From Actinophytocola xinjiangensis (GTDB lineage: Bacteria; Actinomycetota; Actinomycetes; Mycobacteriales; Pseudonocardiaceae), in NCBI RefSeq assembly GCF_001921215.1, contig NZ_MSIF01000028.1, positions 47,302 to 111,301 on the forward strand: a stretch of 64,000 bases of DNA. Reading direction: 5' to 3'. Within the stretch, counting starts at the first letter, position 1; each line of letters starts with the position of its first letter. The position numbers and the translations under genes are program-made. This document shows, piece after piece, positions 32,048 to 41,614 of the stretch. The notes beneath the pieces are model-generated. The model saw only the letters and a program-made list of their open reading frames with translations. It ran no database searches and was not told the DNA's origin.

Positions 32048-32953
32048 ATGACCGAGCAGCAGTCAGCGGCGGAGGAACTGGTCCGCCGGCAGAGCTACGA
32101 GTCCACCGGGCCCGTCGAGCTGGACCTGGCCACCGGGCCGGGCCGGATCGACGTCCGGCTGGTCGACGAGCCGGGGGTGCACGTCGAGGTGCGGCACGAG
32201 CCGCACGGGGAGACGCCGTTCGCCCAGGGCGTGTCCAACCTGATGAACTGGATCGGCTCCCAGTTCGGCAACCTGGACCCCGTCGAGACCAGCATCCCGG
32301 CCGAGGCCGTGCGCCAGACGAGGATCGACTTCACCGCCGGCCGGCTGGTCGTGCGCGCGCCCAAGGACATGCACCTGCGCAACGTCGCCATCTCGGTGTC
32401 GGTGCAGGCGCCGCTGGGCAGCCAGGTGGCGGCCAAGTCCGGCTCCGGTGACCTGTCGGTGACCGGTGCCGCCGGCCGCCTGGAGCTCAACACCGGCTCC
32501 GGCCGGATCACCACCGACCAGTCCGCCGCACCGGCCAAGATCGACACCGGGTCCGGCGCGGTTCGCCTGGGCCTGATGGCGGCCGGGGTGCGGGTCAAGA
32601 CCGGCAGCGGCGACGTCGAGATCTCGGCCGTCGGCGGCGGCAGCACGGTGATCACCGGCAGCGGCGACGTGTGGCTCGGCTCGGTCAGCGACGACGCCAT
32701 GGTGCGCACCGGCAGCGGCCAGGTCACCATCGCCAACGCCTCGGCCGGTCAGCTGGAGCTGCACACCGGTTCCGGCGCGATCCGCATCGGGGTCCGCGAG
32801 GGCAACCGCGCCGAGATCGACCTGTCGTCGGGCTCCGGCGACGTGCGCAGCGACCTGCGGTTGACCACGACCCCGCCGGAAACCTCACCGCCGCTGCGGA
32901 TCCGTGGCCGGACCGGCTCCGGCTCGGCACTGGTCACCACCGCCATCGACTGA
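32048..32953 (+). CDS. DUF4097 beta-repeat protein
   Basis: 301 residues. From about residue 125 it consists of repeated TGSG-containing strands (AKSGSGDLSV, LNTGSGRITT, IDTGSGAVRL, VKTGSGDVEI, ITGSGDVWLG, VRTGSGQVTI, LHTGSGAIRI, LSSGSGDVRS), the single-stranded right-handed beta-helix pattern of DUF4097/DUF4098. No signal peptide or transmembrane helix is seen, so the product appears cytoplasmic. GAGGGG precedes the ATG, 5 nt after the upstream stop. The pairing with a HicB-like gene recurs in actinobacteria as I recall; its function is unknown. Confidence 0.88.
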   Translation: MTEQQSAAEELVRRQSYESTGPVELDLATGPGRIDVRLVDEPGVHVEVRHEPHGETPFAQGVSNLMNWIGSQFGNLDPVETSIPAEAVRQTRIDFTAGRLVVRAPKDMHLRNVAISVSVQAPLGSQVAAKSGSGDLSVTGAAGRLELNTGSGRITTDQSAAPAKIDTGSGAVRLGLMAAGVRVKTGSGDVEISAVGGGSTVITGSGDVWLGSVSDDAMVRTGSGQVTIANASAGQLELHTGSGAIRIGVREGNRAEIDLSSGSGDVRSDLRLTTTPPETSPPLRIRGRTGSGSALVTTAID

Positions 32954-32994
32954 GCGCAGCGGACCGAGCGGACCACCATCAGGGGGATGGGAAG

Positions 32995-33026
32995 CGGGCG
33001 GCGCGTCGCTCCGGACGCGCCGCCCG
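32995..33026. terminator. Bidirectional terminator hairpin
   Basis: CGGGCGGCGCGTC and GACGCGCCGCCCG form a perfect 13-bp stem with a 6-nt loop, between the DUF4097 stop (32953) and the convergent glycosylase stop (33035). Confidence 0.85.
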
Positions 33027-33034
33027 ACCCCTGC

Positions 33035-34249
33035 TCAGCGCAGGACGGCGCGCAGCGCCGGGGCCAGCGAGCCCCGGTCCTGCGCGACCACGTGGTCCAG
33101 TTCGAGCCACTCGGCCATCACCGCCAGCTCGGCGGCCAGCTCGGCCGCCACTCTCGGCTCGGCGACCCCTGGCTCGGCGAACGCGCCCCGCACCCGCAGC
33201 GTGCCGGCCGCCCGGTCGGCCTTGAGGTCCACCCGGGCGACCAGCTCGCCGTCGAGCAGGAACGGGAACACGTAGTAGCCGTACACGCGCTTGGGCTCGG
33301 GGACGTAGATCTCGATCCGGTAGTGGAAGCCGAAGATCCGCTCGGTGCGGTCCCGCTCCCAGATCAGCGGGTCGAACGGGGCGAGCAGCGCGCGGCCGGA
33401 CACCTGGCGGGGTGCCCGCGCGTCCACGTGCCGGTAGGCCGGCGCCGGCCAGCCGGCGACGGTCACCTCCACCAGCTCACCGGCCTCGACCAGTTCGGCG
33501 ACCGCCGTGCGGCTGCGTTCCGGCGGCCGGATCCGGTAGTAGTCGCGCAGGTCGGGCTCGGTGGCGATGCCGTGGGCGGTGGCCGCGCGCCGGGTCAGCT
33601 CACGGATGGCGTCCTCGTCGGACAGCCGGGTGGCCAGCACCGCCGGCGGCAGCACGCGTTCGGGCAGGTCGTAGAGGCGCTGGAATCCCCGGCGGGCGCC
33701 GGTGGTCAGCTCGCCGACGGCGAACAGGTACTCGCACGCGTGCTTGACCGACGAGCGGTTCCACCAGCCGCCGCCGGCCCGCCGCCCGGCCAGGCCAAGC
33801 TCCTGCTCCAGCGGCCCGGCGCCGATCGGGCCGAGGTCCTTGACCGCCGCCAGCACGTCGTCGAGCAGGCCGGGCGAGGAGGCGAGCAGGCTGGCGTAGC
33901 GCTGGCCGAGGCGCTGCTCGTAGTCACGCATCCGCCAGCGCAACAGCGGCCAGTCGGCCACCGGCAGCAGGCTCGCCTCGTGCGCCCAGTACTCGACGAG
34001 CATCCTGGGACGCCTGGTCGAGTGCGTCCAGGCCGCGTCGTCGACCAGCTCCGACGGGTAGGGCCCGAGCCGGCTGAACAACGGCATGTAGTGGGCGCGC
34101 ACGGCGACGTTCACCGAGTCCAGCTGGATCAGCCGCACCCGGTCGAGCACCCGCCCCAGGTGCCGCCTGGTCACCCCGCCGCCGGGCCTCGCGTCCGCGA
34201 AACCCTGTGCCGCCAGCGCGATCCGCCGCGCCACCTCGGCCCCGATCAT
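33035..34249 (-). CDS. YcaQ/AlkX-type winged-helix DNA glycosylase
   Basis: 404 residues matching the HTH_42 (YcaQ/AlkZ) family. The glycosylase motif is IQLDSVNV with Q42-L43-D44, the QxD form of the YcaQ branch that removes alkylated bases and unhooks interstrand crosslinks, rather than the QxQ form of AlkZ. Later conserved parts include LVEYWAHEASLLP, RSRTAVAEL and GRALLAPFDPLIWERDRTERIFGFHYRIEIYVPEPKRVYGYYV. ATG 34249 overlaps the stop of the EamA gene (ATGA) and has GGAGG 7 nt upstream, better than ATG 34255. Confidence 0.9.
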   Translation of the reverse strand: MIGAEVARRIALAAQGFADARPGGGVTRRHLGRVLDRVRLIQLDSVNVAVRAHYMPLFSRLGPYPSELVDDAAWTHSTRRPRMLVEYWAHEASLLPVADWPLLRWRMRDYEQRLGQRYASLLASSPGLLDDVLAAVKDLGPIGAGPLEQELGLAGRRAGGGWWNRSSVKHACEYLFAVGELTTGARRGFQRLYDLPERVLPPAVLATRLSDEDAIRELTRRAATAHGIATEPDLRDYYRIRPPERSRTAVAELVEAGELVEVTVAGWPAPAYRHVDARAPRQVSGRALLAPFDPLIWERDRTERIFGFHYRIEIYVPEPKRVYGYYVFPFLLDGELVARVDLKADRAAGTLRVRGAFAEPGVAEPRVAAELAAELAVMAEWLELDHVVAQDRGSLAPALRAVLR

Positions 34250-35196
34250 CGACATCCCTCCGGAACGGGCGGTGGTTTGCCGGCCCGGTGCTCCGCGCGC
34301 ACCACCAGCACCACCGCACACAACACGACAAGACCGCCGGCCAGCTGCGCCGGCCCGAACCGCTCCCCGGCCAGCCACACGCCGAGCAGCACCGCGATCA
34401 CCGGGTTCACGTAGGCGTAGGTCGCCACCGTGGACACCGGTAATCGGCCCAGCGCGTACACGTACGCGCTGAACGCGAGCGCGCCGAGCAGCACGCAGTA
34501 GACCCAGCCGACCCATGACCGCGTGCTGACCTCCGCCAGGTCGACCGTCTCACCGGTCCCCCAGCCGGCCACGGTCAGCACCGCGCCGCCGACCAGCATG
34601 CCGACCGCCGAGAACGTCACCGGGTTGGGCGGGGTCGGCAGCCGCGAGCCGGCGACGGTGCCGCAGGCCCAGCCCAGAGCGGCCAGCAGCACCAGCCACG
34701 GGCCGTACCAGGCGGAACCGTGCGCGCCGGCGACCGGCCCACCGAGCATCAGCACCAGCAGGCCGACGAACCCGACGGCCACCCCGACCAGGGTGACCGG
34801 CGGTGGGCGTTGGCCGATCAGCCGGCGCAGCACCACCACGTACAGCGGGATGCTGGCCACCAGCAGCGCGGCCAGCCCGGAGGCCACGTCCCGCTCGGCG
34901 ACCACGACCAGCCCGTTGCCCCAGCCCGGCAGCAGCAGACCGACCAGCGCCGAGGTGGCGAACTGCGCCCTGGTCATCCGGAACCCGCCGCGCCCGGCGA
35001 ACACCAGCACCGCCAGACACAGCAGCAGCCCGGACACCACGAACCGGCTGCCGGCCGACAGCAGCGGCGGCATCGTCTCGATGGAGAACCGGATCGCCAG
35101 GTACGTCGACCCCCACACGACGTACACCACGCCCAGGGCCGCCCAGGCGAACCAGGCCGCTCGGGCGGTGGGTGGCGAGGTCACGGTGTCGGTCAC
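34246..35196 (-). CDS. EamA/DMT family transporter (YedA-like)
   Basis: 316 residues with ten transmembrane helices in two EamA repeats. WAALGVVYVVWGSTYLAIRFSIETMPPLLSAGSRFVVSG is the characteristic start of the YedA/RhtA-like group, and YALGRLPVSTVATYAYVNPVIAVLLGVWLAGE closes the second repeat. Probably an exporter of amino acids or similar metabolites. Its stop overlaps the glycosylase start, so the exporter and the repair enzyme form one coupled pair. The GTG at 35196 is chosen because it lies just before the first helix. Confidence 0.85.
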   Translation of the reverse strand: MTDTVTSPPTARAAWFAWAALGVVYVVWGSTYLAIRFSIETMPPLLSAGSRFVVSGLLLCLAVLVFAGRGGFRMTRAQFATSALVGLLLPGWGNGLVVVAERDVASGLAALLVASIPLYVVVLRRLIGQRPPPVTLVGVAVGFVGLLVLMLGGPVAGAHGSAWYGPWLVLLAALGWACGTVAGSRLPTPPNPVTFSAVGMLVGGAVLTVAGWGTGETVDLAEVSTRSWVGWVYCVLLGALAFSAYVYALGRLPVSTVATYAYVNPVIAVLLGVWLAGERFGPAQLAGGLVVLCAVVLVVRAEHRAGKPPPVPEGCR

Positions 35197-35237
35197 GCGG
35201 TCACGATCGCACGAACCACCGACACAACGGTGGGCGG

Positions 35238-36083
35238 TTACCGACCGAACAGGACCAGCGCGCCCACGATCACCAGCACGACCACCACGGCCAGGATCAC
35301 CGGCGGCCAGCGGAGGACCACGGTGCCCGGGGGTTCGGACGGTGGTTCCGGCTCGGCCAGGGCGCCGCCCACCCCGTCGTCGTCGGTGTCGCCGGTGTCG
35401 CCGGTGGGCACCGGGTCGGTGGGGCGGACGGGCACCGAGACCACGGTCAGCTGGCTCAAATCGGCGCGCAGGGCGGCGGCGTCGGGGTAGCCGCCCTCGA
35501 TCCCCCGGCGCAGAATCGCCAGGAACTGCGGCGACACCCCCGGCACGTCCGCGACCGGTGCGGCCGGGGAGCCGGCGAGCAGGGCGTGGAGGGTCACGGC
35601 CAGCGCGGGGACGTCCGGGCGCGGGTCGGTCGTCAGCGAGGCCAGGCCGAACCCGGTGAGCCCGACCGTGCCGGCCGGCTTGACCAGCAGCTTCCCCGGT
35701 TCGACCGCGCCGTGGGTCAGGCCGAGGTCGTGCGCGGCGACCAGCACGTCGGCGAGCCGCTGGCCGACCTCGGCGACCTGCTCCGGGGGCAGCGGGGCGC
35801 GGCCGGCCAGCGACCCGTCCACGCACAGCTCCAGGACCTGGTAGGCGTGGCCGTCGGGCAGCACCCCGGCGTCGAGGACCTCGACCACGTGCGGGTGGGC
35901 GGACAGCTCGCGGACCGTGCGGGCGTCGTCGAGGAAGCGGCGGCGGTCGGTCACCGGGCGGTCGTCGACCCGGACGGCCACCTCGCGGGCGTCGGCGGCC
36001 CGGTCGGCCAGGTACACCGTGCCGGACCCGCCACGGCCGACGAGGTCACCGATCCGATAGCCGATCAGCTCTGGAGCGGACAC
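35238..36083 (-). CDS. Membrane-tethered pseudokinase (STPK-like)
   Basis: 281 residues. The fold of a bacterial Ser/Thr kinase is visible: GRGGSGTVYL loop, then VAVRV where the ATP-binding Lys is Arg38, THGAVEPGKLL where HRDxKxxN should be, and LTGFGLA where DFG should be. Thus the Lys, the catalytic Asp, the Asn and the metal-binding Asp are all changed. After a Thr/Pro/Asp linker one transmembrane helix ends the protein (VVLVIVGALVLF), leaving only a few residues outside. It is predicted to be inactive and to act by binding. The GTG start has no strong ribosome-binding site. Confidence 0.8.
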   Translation of the reverse strand: MSAPELIGYRIGDLVGRGGSGTVYLADRAADAREVAVRVDDRPVTDRRRFLDDARTVRELSAHPHVVEVLDAGVLPDGHAYQVLELCVDGSLAGRAPLPPEQVAEVGQRLADVLVAAHDLGLTHGAVEPGKLLVKPAGTVGLTGFGLASLTTDPRPDVPALAVTLHALLAGSPAAPVADVPGVSPQFLAILRRGIEGGYPDAAALRADLSQLTVVSVPVRPTDPVPTGDTGDTDDDGVGGALAEPEPPSEPPGTVVLRWPPVILAVVVVLVIVGALVLFGR

Positions 36084-36131
36084 AGGCGGTAAGCGTACGG
36101 GCCCGGATCGGGCTCGGGGTAGGTTGCGGCC

Positions 36132-36689
36132 ATGGCCGAAGCGTCCGTGCTCCCCGCCCAGCCCTCCGACGCCGAGGAGATCGCCAGGATCCAGCTCGAC
36201 ACCTGGCGCACGGCGTACACCGACCTGCTGCCCCCCGAGGTGCTCGACGCGCTCGACCCCGCCGAGGCGGCGCTGACCTGGCGCCGGACCATCGAGGACG
36301 GTCCGGCGCGGGTGTTCGTCGCGCGCGAGGGTGCCAGCGTCGTCGGGTTCTGCGCGGCCGGGCCGGCGCCGGCCGAGGAGACGGCCTCGGCCGCCGGCGA
36401 GCCGGCGAAGGACGCGGCGACCGTCACGCTGGTGAGCACCCTTCTGGTGGAACCCCGCTGGGGGCGCAGGGGCCACGGTGGCCGACTGCTGGCGGCGGCC
36501 GGCGATGCGCTGCGCGCGGAGGGCTCGACCAGGGGAATCGCCTGGGTACCGGAGGCGGACAAGGCGTCGGTCAGCTTCCTGGAGCGCGCGAGCTGGGTGC
36601 GCGACGGCACGGTCCGGACCCTGGACGCCGGCGGTCGACCGCTCCGCGAAATTCGGTTGACAGGAACTTTGCGTATCGAACTTGTTTGA
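36132..36689 (+). CDS. GNAT family N-acetyltransferase
   Basis: 185 residues. AQPSDAEEIARIQLDTWRTAYTDLLP is the typical first part of a GNAT fold, and VSTLLVEPRWGRRGHGGRLLAAAGDALR contains the Q/RxxGxG/A-type acetyl-CoA loop. An Ala/Glu-rich insertion (about 78-95) interrupts the central sheet. The C-terminus has FLERASWVRDGTVRTL. The substrate is unknown. It is divergent from the pseudokinase gene, 48 nt apart. Confidence 0.83.
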   Translation: MAEASVLPAQPSDAEEIARIQLDTWRTAYTDLLPPEVLDALDPAEAALTWRRTIEDGPARVFVAREGASVVGFCAAGPAPAEETASAAGEPAKDAATVTLVSTLLVEPRWGRRGHGGRLLAAAGDALRAEGSTRGIAWVPEADKASVSFLERASWVRDGTVRTLDAGGRPLREIRLTGTLRIELV

Positions 36690-36713
36690 GGATCGACACG
36701 TATAGGTTATAGA
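36686..36713 (+). promoter_or_regulatory. Candidate sigma-A promoter in an AT-rich patch
   Basis: TTGAGG (36686-36691) and TATAGA (36708-36713) are spaced 16 bp in a patch with unusually high A+T (GTATAGGTTATAGATACT region). It lies just before the membrane protein gene that starts at 36754 with AGGAG upstream. Confidence 0.5.
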
Positions 36714-36753
36714 TACTCTGTTCGCCGATCCCCGACGTCGCTAGGAGTAACGG

Positions 36754-37278
36754 GTGCTGACCTGGCTGTGCATCACCCTGGGAGTCGCCTTCGGCTCCGC
36801 GGTGCTGCCGCTGGTGAGCATCGAGATCTTCCTCGTCGGGCTGGCCATGCAGGAACCGCACATCCACTGGCTCGCGCTGGGCGCGGTGGTCGCGGTCGGT
36901 CAGGTCGGCGGCAAGCTCGTGTACTACTACGCCGCCCGCGGCGAGCTGCGGTTACCGGGCTGGATGCACCGCAAGCACCGCCGGCGCGAACCCCGGCCGG
37001 TGACCGCGCGCCGGCTGCGCTGGCAGTTGCGGACCAAGCGCATCCGGGGCTGGGTCGAGGCGTTACGCGAGAAGTGCCACCGCCACCCGAGGTGGATGGT
37101 CGGCACCTACGGCGTCAGCTCGGTCCTCGGGGCCCCGCCCTACATGGCCACCGCGGTCCTGGCCGGCATGGTGCGGATGAGCCTGTCGGCGTTCGTCTCG
37201 GCCGGACTGCTCGGCCGGTTCGTCCGGTTCAGCGCGATCGCCGCGTCCCCGGCCCTGTTCGCCAGCTGGGCCCTCTGA
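36754..37278 (+). CDS. Small DedA/YqaA-like membrane protein
   Basis: 174 residues starting at GTG after AGGAG. Two hydrophobic segments at the N-terminus, then GQVGGKLVYYYAARGEL, a basic cytoplasmic-like loop (HRKHRRREPRP), and a C-terminal part GAPPYMATAVLAGMVRMSLSAFVSAGLLGRFVRFSAIA. The paired G-x-x-x-Y-x-x-x-R and AG-x-x-R...GR-x-x-R motifs resemble the VTT/SNARE-associated (DedA, YqaA) fold, but the protein is shorter than usual. It may be a lipid scramblase-like protein. Identification is by motif only. Confidence 0.65.
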   Translation: MLTWLCITLGVAFGSAVLPLVSIEIFLVGLAMQEPHIHWLALGAVVAVGQVGGKLVYYYAARGELRLPGWMHRKHRRREPRPVTARRLRWQLRTKRIRGWVEALREKCHRHPRWMVGTYGVSSVLGAPPYMATAVLAGMVRMSLSAFVSAGLLGRFVRFSAIAASPALFASWAL

Positions 37279-37298
37279 CCCTCACACCAGCACGACCC

Positions 37299-38108
37299 TC
37301 ACACCAGCACCTCGCCGGACTCCGGCACCAGCGCGACCCTGATGTCCTGCGGCCGGTGCCCGTCGAGCGGCACGGCGAACACGGCGGTCGCCGCCACCCC
37401 GTCCTGGTCGGCGCTGTAGGTCAGCAGCCGCCACCGGCCCTCCTCCCACGAGTCGAGCAGGTCCGAGCGCAGGGCACCCACCACCGAGCGGTACGCGTCG
37501 CTGCGTTGCAGCTGCTGGACGCTGGACTCCAGCGGCACGGTCACCGGCGTGCGCGCCAGCGGGTGGCTCACCCGCACCCGCCAGCGGCGCAGCGGCAGCA
37601 GCCACCGGTGGTCCAGTTCCGGCGACAGCGCGACGATCACCGCCGACTGCGCCACCACCACCGCGACCCAGGCCAGCGGCGCGTCGGCCAGCGTGGCCGG
37701 CCACCACGCGGTGCTCCACGCGGCCAGCGCCCCGGACGCCAGCAGGACTCCGGCCCGGACGAACCCGCGCCCGCGTACCGGGGTGTGCTTGTCGCCAAGG
37801 CAGCCGCAGCCGGCCTCGGGGGCGCGCAGCTTCGCGTAGGCCAGGTAGGCCAGCATGCCGACGGACAGGGCCACCGCCAGGTAGGCCTCGACGACCAGCA
37901 CCGGCGGCGTCACCAGCAGCGCCCCGACCAGCAGTTCGACGAGGCCGACGGCCCGGTAGGCGGGCACCGCCCTGGTCTCGCCGACGAGCTTGCGCAACGC
38001 CGAGCGGCGGGCCGCGACCGGCGCCCTGCGGCCCAGCTTGAACATGCTCGCCCAGATCAGCACCCCGCCGAGTACGAACTGTTGGGTGCCCGCGAACCAC
38101 TCGATCAC
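37299..38108 (-). CDS. MauE/DoxX-like redox-associated membrane protein
   Basis: 269 residues. Four to six transmembrane helices; the first 95 residues (QQFVLGGVLIWASMFKLGRR, VGLVELLVGALLVTPP) fit the MauE/DoxX family. A Cys pair C101-x-C103 in AGCGCLGDKH lies at a membrane border, a place suited to thiol chemistry. The C-terminal 90 residues are soluble with no recognised motif. GGAGG precedes the GTG start. MauE proteins support disulfide formation in methylamine dehydrogenase; here the upstream genes encode a Tat protein and a Cys-rich protein that may be the clients. Confidence 0.78.
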   Translation of the reverse strand: MIEWFAGTQQFVLGGVLIWASMFKLGRRAPVAARRSALRKLVGETRAVPAYRAVGLVELLVGALLVTPPVLVVEAYLAVALSVGMLAYLAYAKLRAPEAGCGCLGDKHTPVRGRGFVRAGVLLASGALAAWSTAWWPATLADAPLAWVAVVVAQSAVIVALSPELDHRWLLPLRRWRVRVSHPLARTPVTVPLESSVQQLQRSDAYRSVVGALRSDLLDSWEEGRWRLLTYSADQDGVAATAVFAVPLDGHRPQDIRVALVPESGEVLV

Positions 38109-38131
38109 GCTGTCCTCCGATGCCGCAGGGT

Positions 38132-38161
38132 CCCGGGCCGCCGGCCACGCGGCGGCCCGGG
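38132..38161. terminator. Hairpin between the Tat protein and MauE-like genes
   Basis: CCCGGGCCGCCG and CGGCGGCCCGGG form a 12-bp perfect stem with a 6-nt loop, 10 nt after the Tat-protein stop and 24 nt before the GTG of the next gene. It may terminate or attenuate transcription within the three-gene cluster. Confidence 0.7.
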
Positions 38162-38170
38162 AAGGGGGAG

Positions 38171-38779
38171 TCAGGCCGCCGCGTAGACGGTGGCCAGGTC
38201 GACCTCGTTGGTGTCCGGCCGCCACGCGCCGATCACCTGGGCGTGCTTGCCCACCTGCAACAGCGACAGGTCGCTGACCGCGGGCGTGCTGTTGTAGACC
38301 GCCGCCGTGGTGCCGGCGACCACGTGCCCGACGATGCGGTCGCCGTGGTGGTCCAGGTGCAGCGCGGTGCGGCCGATCGAGGTGATGTGCACCTGCAGGT
38401 TGACGATGTTGAGCCAGACCGCGTCGGCGGCGAGGGTGCCGTCGGGCAGCCGGACCCCGCGCGCGTAGAGCCCGTCGCCGACCTTCGCCGCGTCGGCGGT
38501 GGTCGGGCGCAGCTTCCACACGCTGGTGGCCGAGGTCAGGTGGATGCGGTGCATGCTGCGGTCGGCGCTGGTGACCAGCAGCTCACCCTTGCCGAGGCTG
38601 CGGACCCGGCCGTCGACGAAGTTCGGGTCGGGGGCGCCCGGCTCGACGTCGAGCTTGGGTCGCTGACCGGCCACCGCCTCGGGGGCGAACGAGCCGATCG
38701 TGCTGGCGCCCACGACCGTCACGGCCGTGGTGCCGAGCACCGCCTTGCTGAGAAAACGCCTGCGTCCCAACGAATCCAT
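38171..38779 (-). CDS. Tat-exported protein of unknown function (DUF5666-like strands)
   Basis: 202 residues. The N-terminus MDSLGRRRFLSKAVLGTTAVTVVGASTIGSFA has the twin-arginine motif RRRFL and a weak hydrophobic core. The mature part is a set of beta strands, PNFVDGRVRSLGKGELLVTSADRSMHRIHLTSATSVWKL, LYARGVRLPDGTLAADAVWLN, TSIGRTALHLDHHGDRIVG, in the manner of the OB-like DUF5666 repeat. No Cys are present. It follows the Cys-rich gene after 3 nt, so both are translated from one mRNA. Confidence 0.78.
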   Translation of the reverse strand: MDSLGRRRFLSKAVLGTTAVTVVGASTIGSFAPEAVAGQRPKLDVEPGAPDPNFVDGRVRSLGKGELLVTSADRSMHRIHLTSATSVWKLRPTTADAAKVGDGLYARGVRLPDGTLAADAVWLNIVNLQVHITSIGRTALHLDHHGDRIVGHVVAGTTAAVYNSTPAVSDLSLLQVGKHAQVIGAWRPDTNEVDLATVYAAA

Positions 38780-38782
38780 GGC

Positions 38783-39208
38783 TCAGCTCCGAATGTTGAC
38801 CGGCATGATGCCGCTGGACAGGTTGCCGATCGCGCTGTACGCGGACGGGGTCAGGTCGAGCAGGCGGTTGGACGCGCACTTGCCCGAGCAGCAGGACTGC
38901 TCACCGCACCACAGGTCGGTCTGCGGGCCGCAGTCCGCGATCGTCACGGCGATCTCCGTCGAGCCGCACAGGTGCTGGACGTAGAAGGTGTGGCCGCAGG
39001 TCCGGCGCAGCAGGGTGTCCCCGCACTTGTCCGGTCTGGTGATCGCGAAGCAGTTGTCGGAGGTGTTGGGCCAGGCGCAGTGGCGGCTGCCGGAGCGGCA
39101 GTTGCCGCAGGCGCCGCCGCCGGCCGAGCCGCACGGGCCCCAGGCCGCGCCGCAGCAGAACCACGAGGTCTCCGCGGTCGTTGGTGCCAGCTGTTCTGGT
39201 TGTGCCAT
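38783..39208 (-). CDS. Cysteine-rich double-psi beta-barrel-like protein without its own signal peptide
   Basis: 141 residues with 15 Cys (SWFCCGAAWGPCG, ACGNCRSG, RHCAWP, DNCFAI, DKCGDTL, RTCGHTF, HLCGST, ADCGPQ, WCGEQSCCSGKC). The second half, VAVTIADCGPQ-type strand then RLLDLTPSAYSAIGNLSSGIMPVNI, matches the end of RlpA/expansin double-psi barrels (DLS-x-A-x-x-IG-x-G-x-x-PV). Such a Cys density suits an oxidising compartment, yet no signal sequence precedes it. It may leave the cell with the Tat protein encoded next door. An AGGG lies 8 nt before the ATG. Confidence 0.7.
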   Translation of the reverse strand: MAQPEQLAPTTAETSWFCCGAAWGPCGSAGGGACGNCRSGSRHCAWPNTSDNCFAITRPDKCGDTLLRRTCGHTFYVQHLCGSTEIAVTIADCGPQTDLWCGEQSCCSGKCASNRLLDLTPSAYSAIGNLSSGIMPVNIRS

Positions 39209-39508
39209 GGGTCAATCCCTTCGGGGGTTGCCCCGGCATCGCCGTCGATCCGCGCCGAATCGAGGGCGCGTCGGATCGGGGCGAGCACGCGTGCGGGCGC
39301 GTGCTCTCCCTGATCCACGTCTGGCCCTCGTCGTACGCGGTCCCGGTGACGATTGCAGGGTGGGACTTTCGCACGAACAGACGGGAGTTAGTTAGCTACT
39401 GACGGCACTCGACGCTACGGATGACACGCGAAGATCACACCGGCCACCCGGAGCAGCGTTGCATCGCAAACGGCGCAAATCCGGTCACGTTTTCCCAGTT
39501 GGCGACCC
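39209..39508. other. 300-nt gap between dapB and the Cys-rich cluster
   Basis: No ORF with a ribosome-binding site is seen. The region contains one long imperfect hairpin: GAGCACGCG (39284-39292) with CGCGTGCTC (39299-39307) extended by GATC arms (39275-39278 with 39313-39316). It may terminate dapB transcription or shape the leader of the Cys-rich mRNA. The rest, including an AGTTAGTTAGCTACT patch near 39387-39401, has no clear promoter on either strand. Confidence 0.5.
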
Positions 39509-41589
<2,081 letters not shown>

Positions 41590-41614
41590 CGAAACTCTGC
41601 CTCGGGCTAGGGGA

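Noticed and set aside
31491..32953. Toxin-antitoxin pair
   Set aside because: The first gene resembles an antitoxin, but the second is a DUF4097 protein with no nuclease or other toxin motif, so I do not call a TA system.
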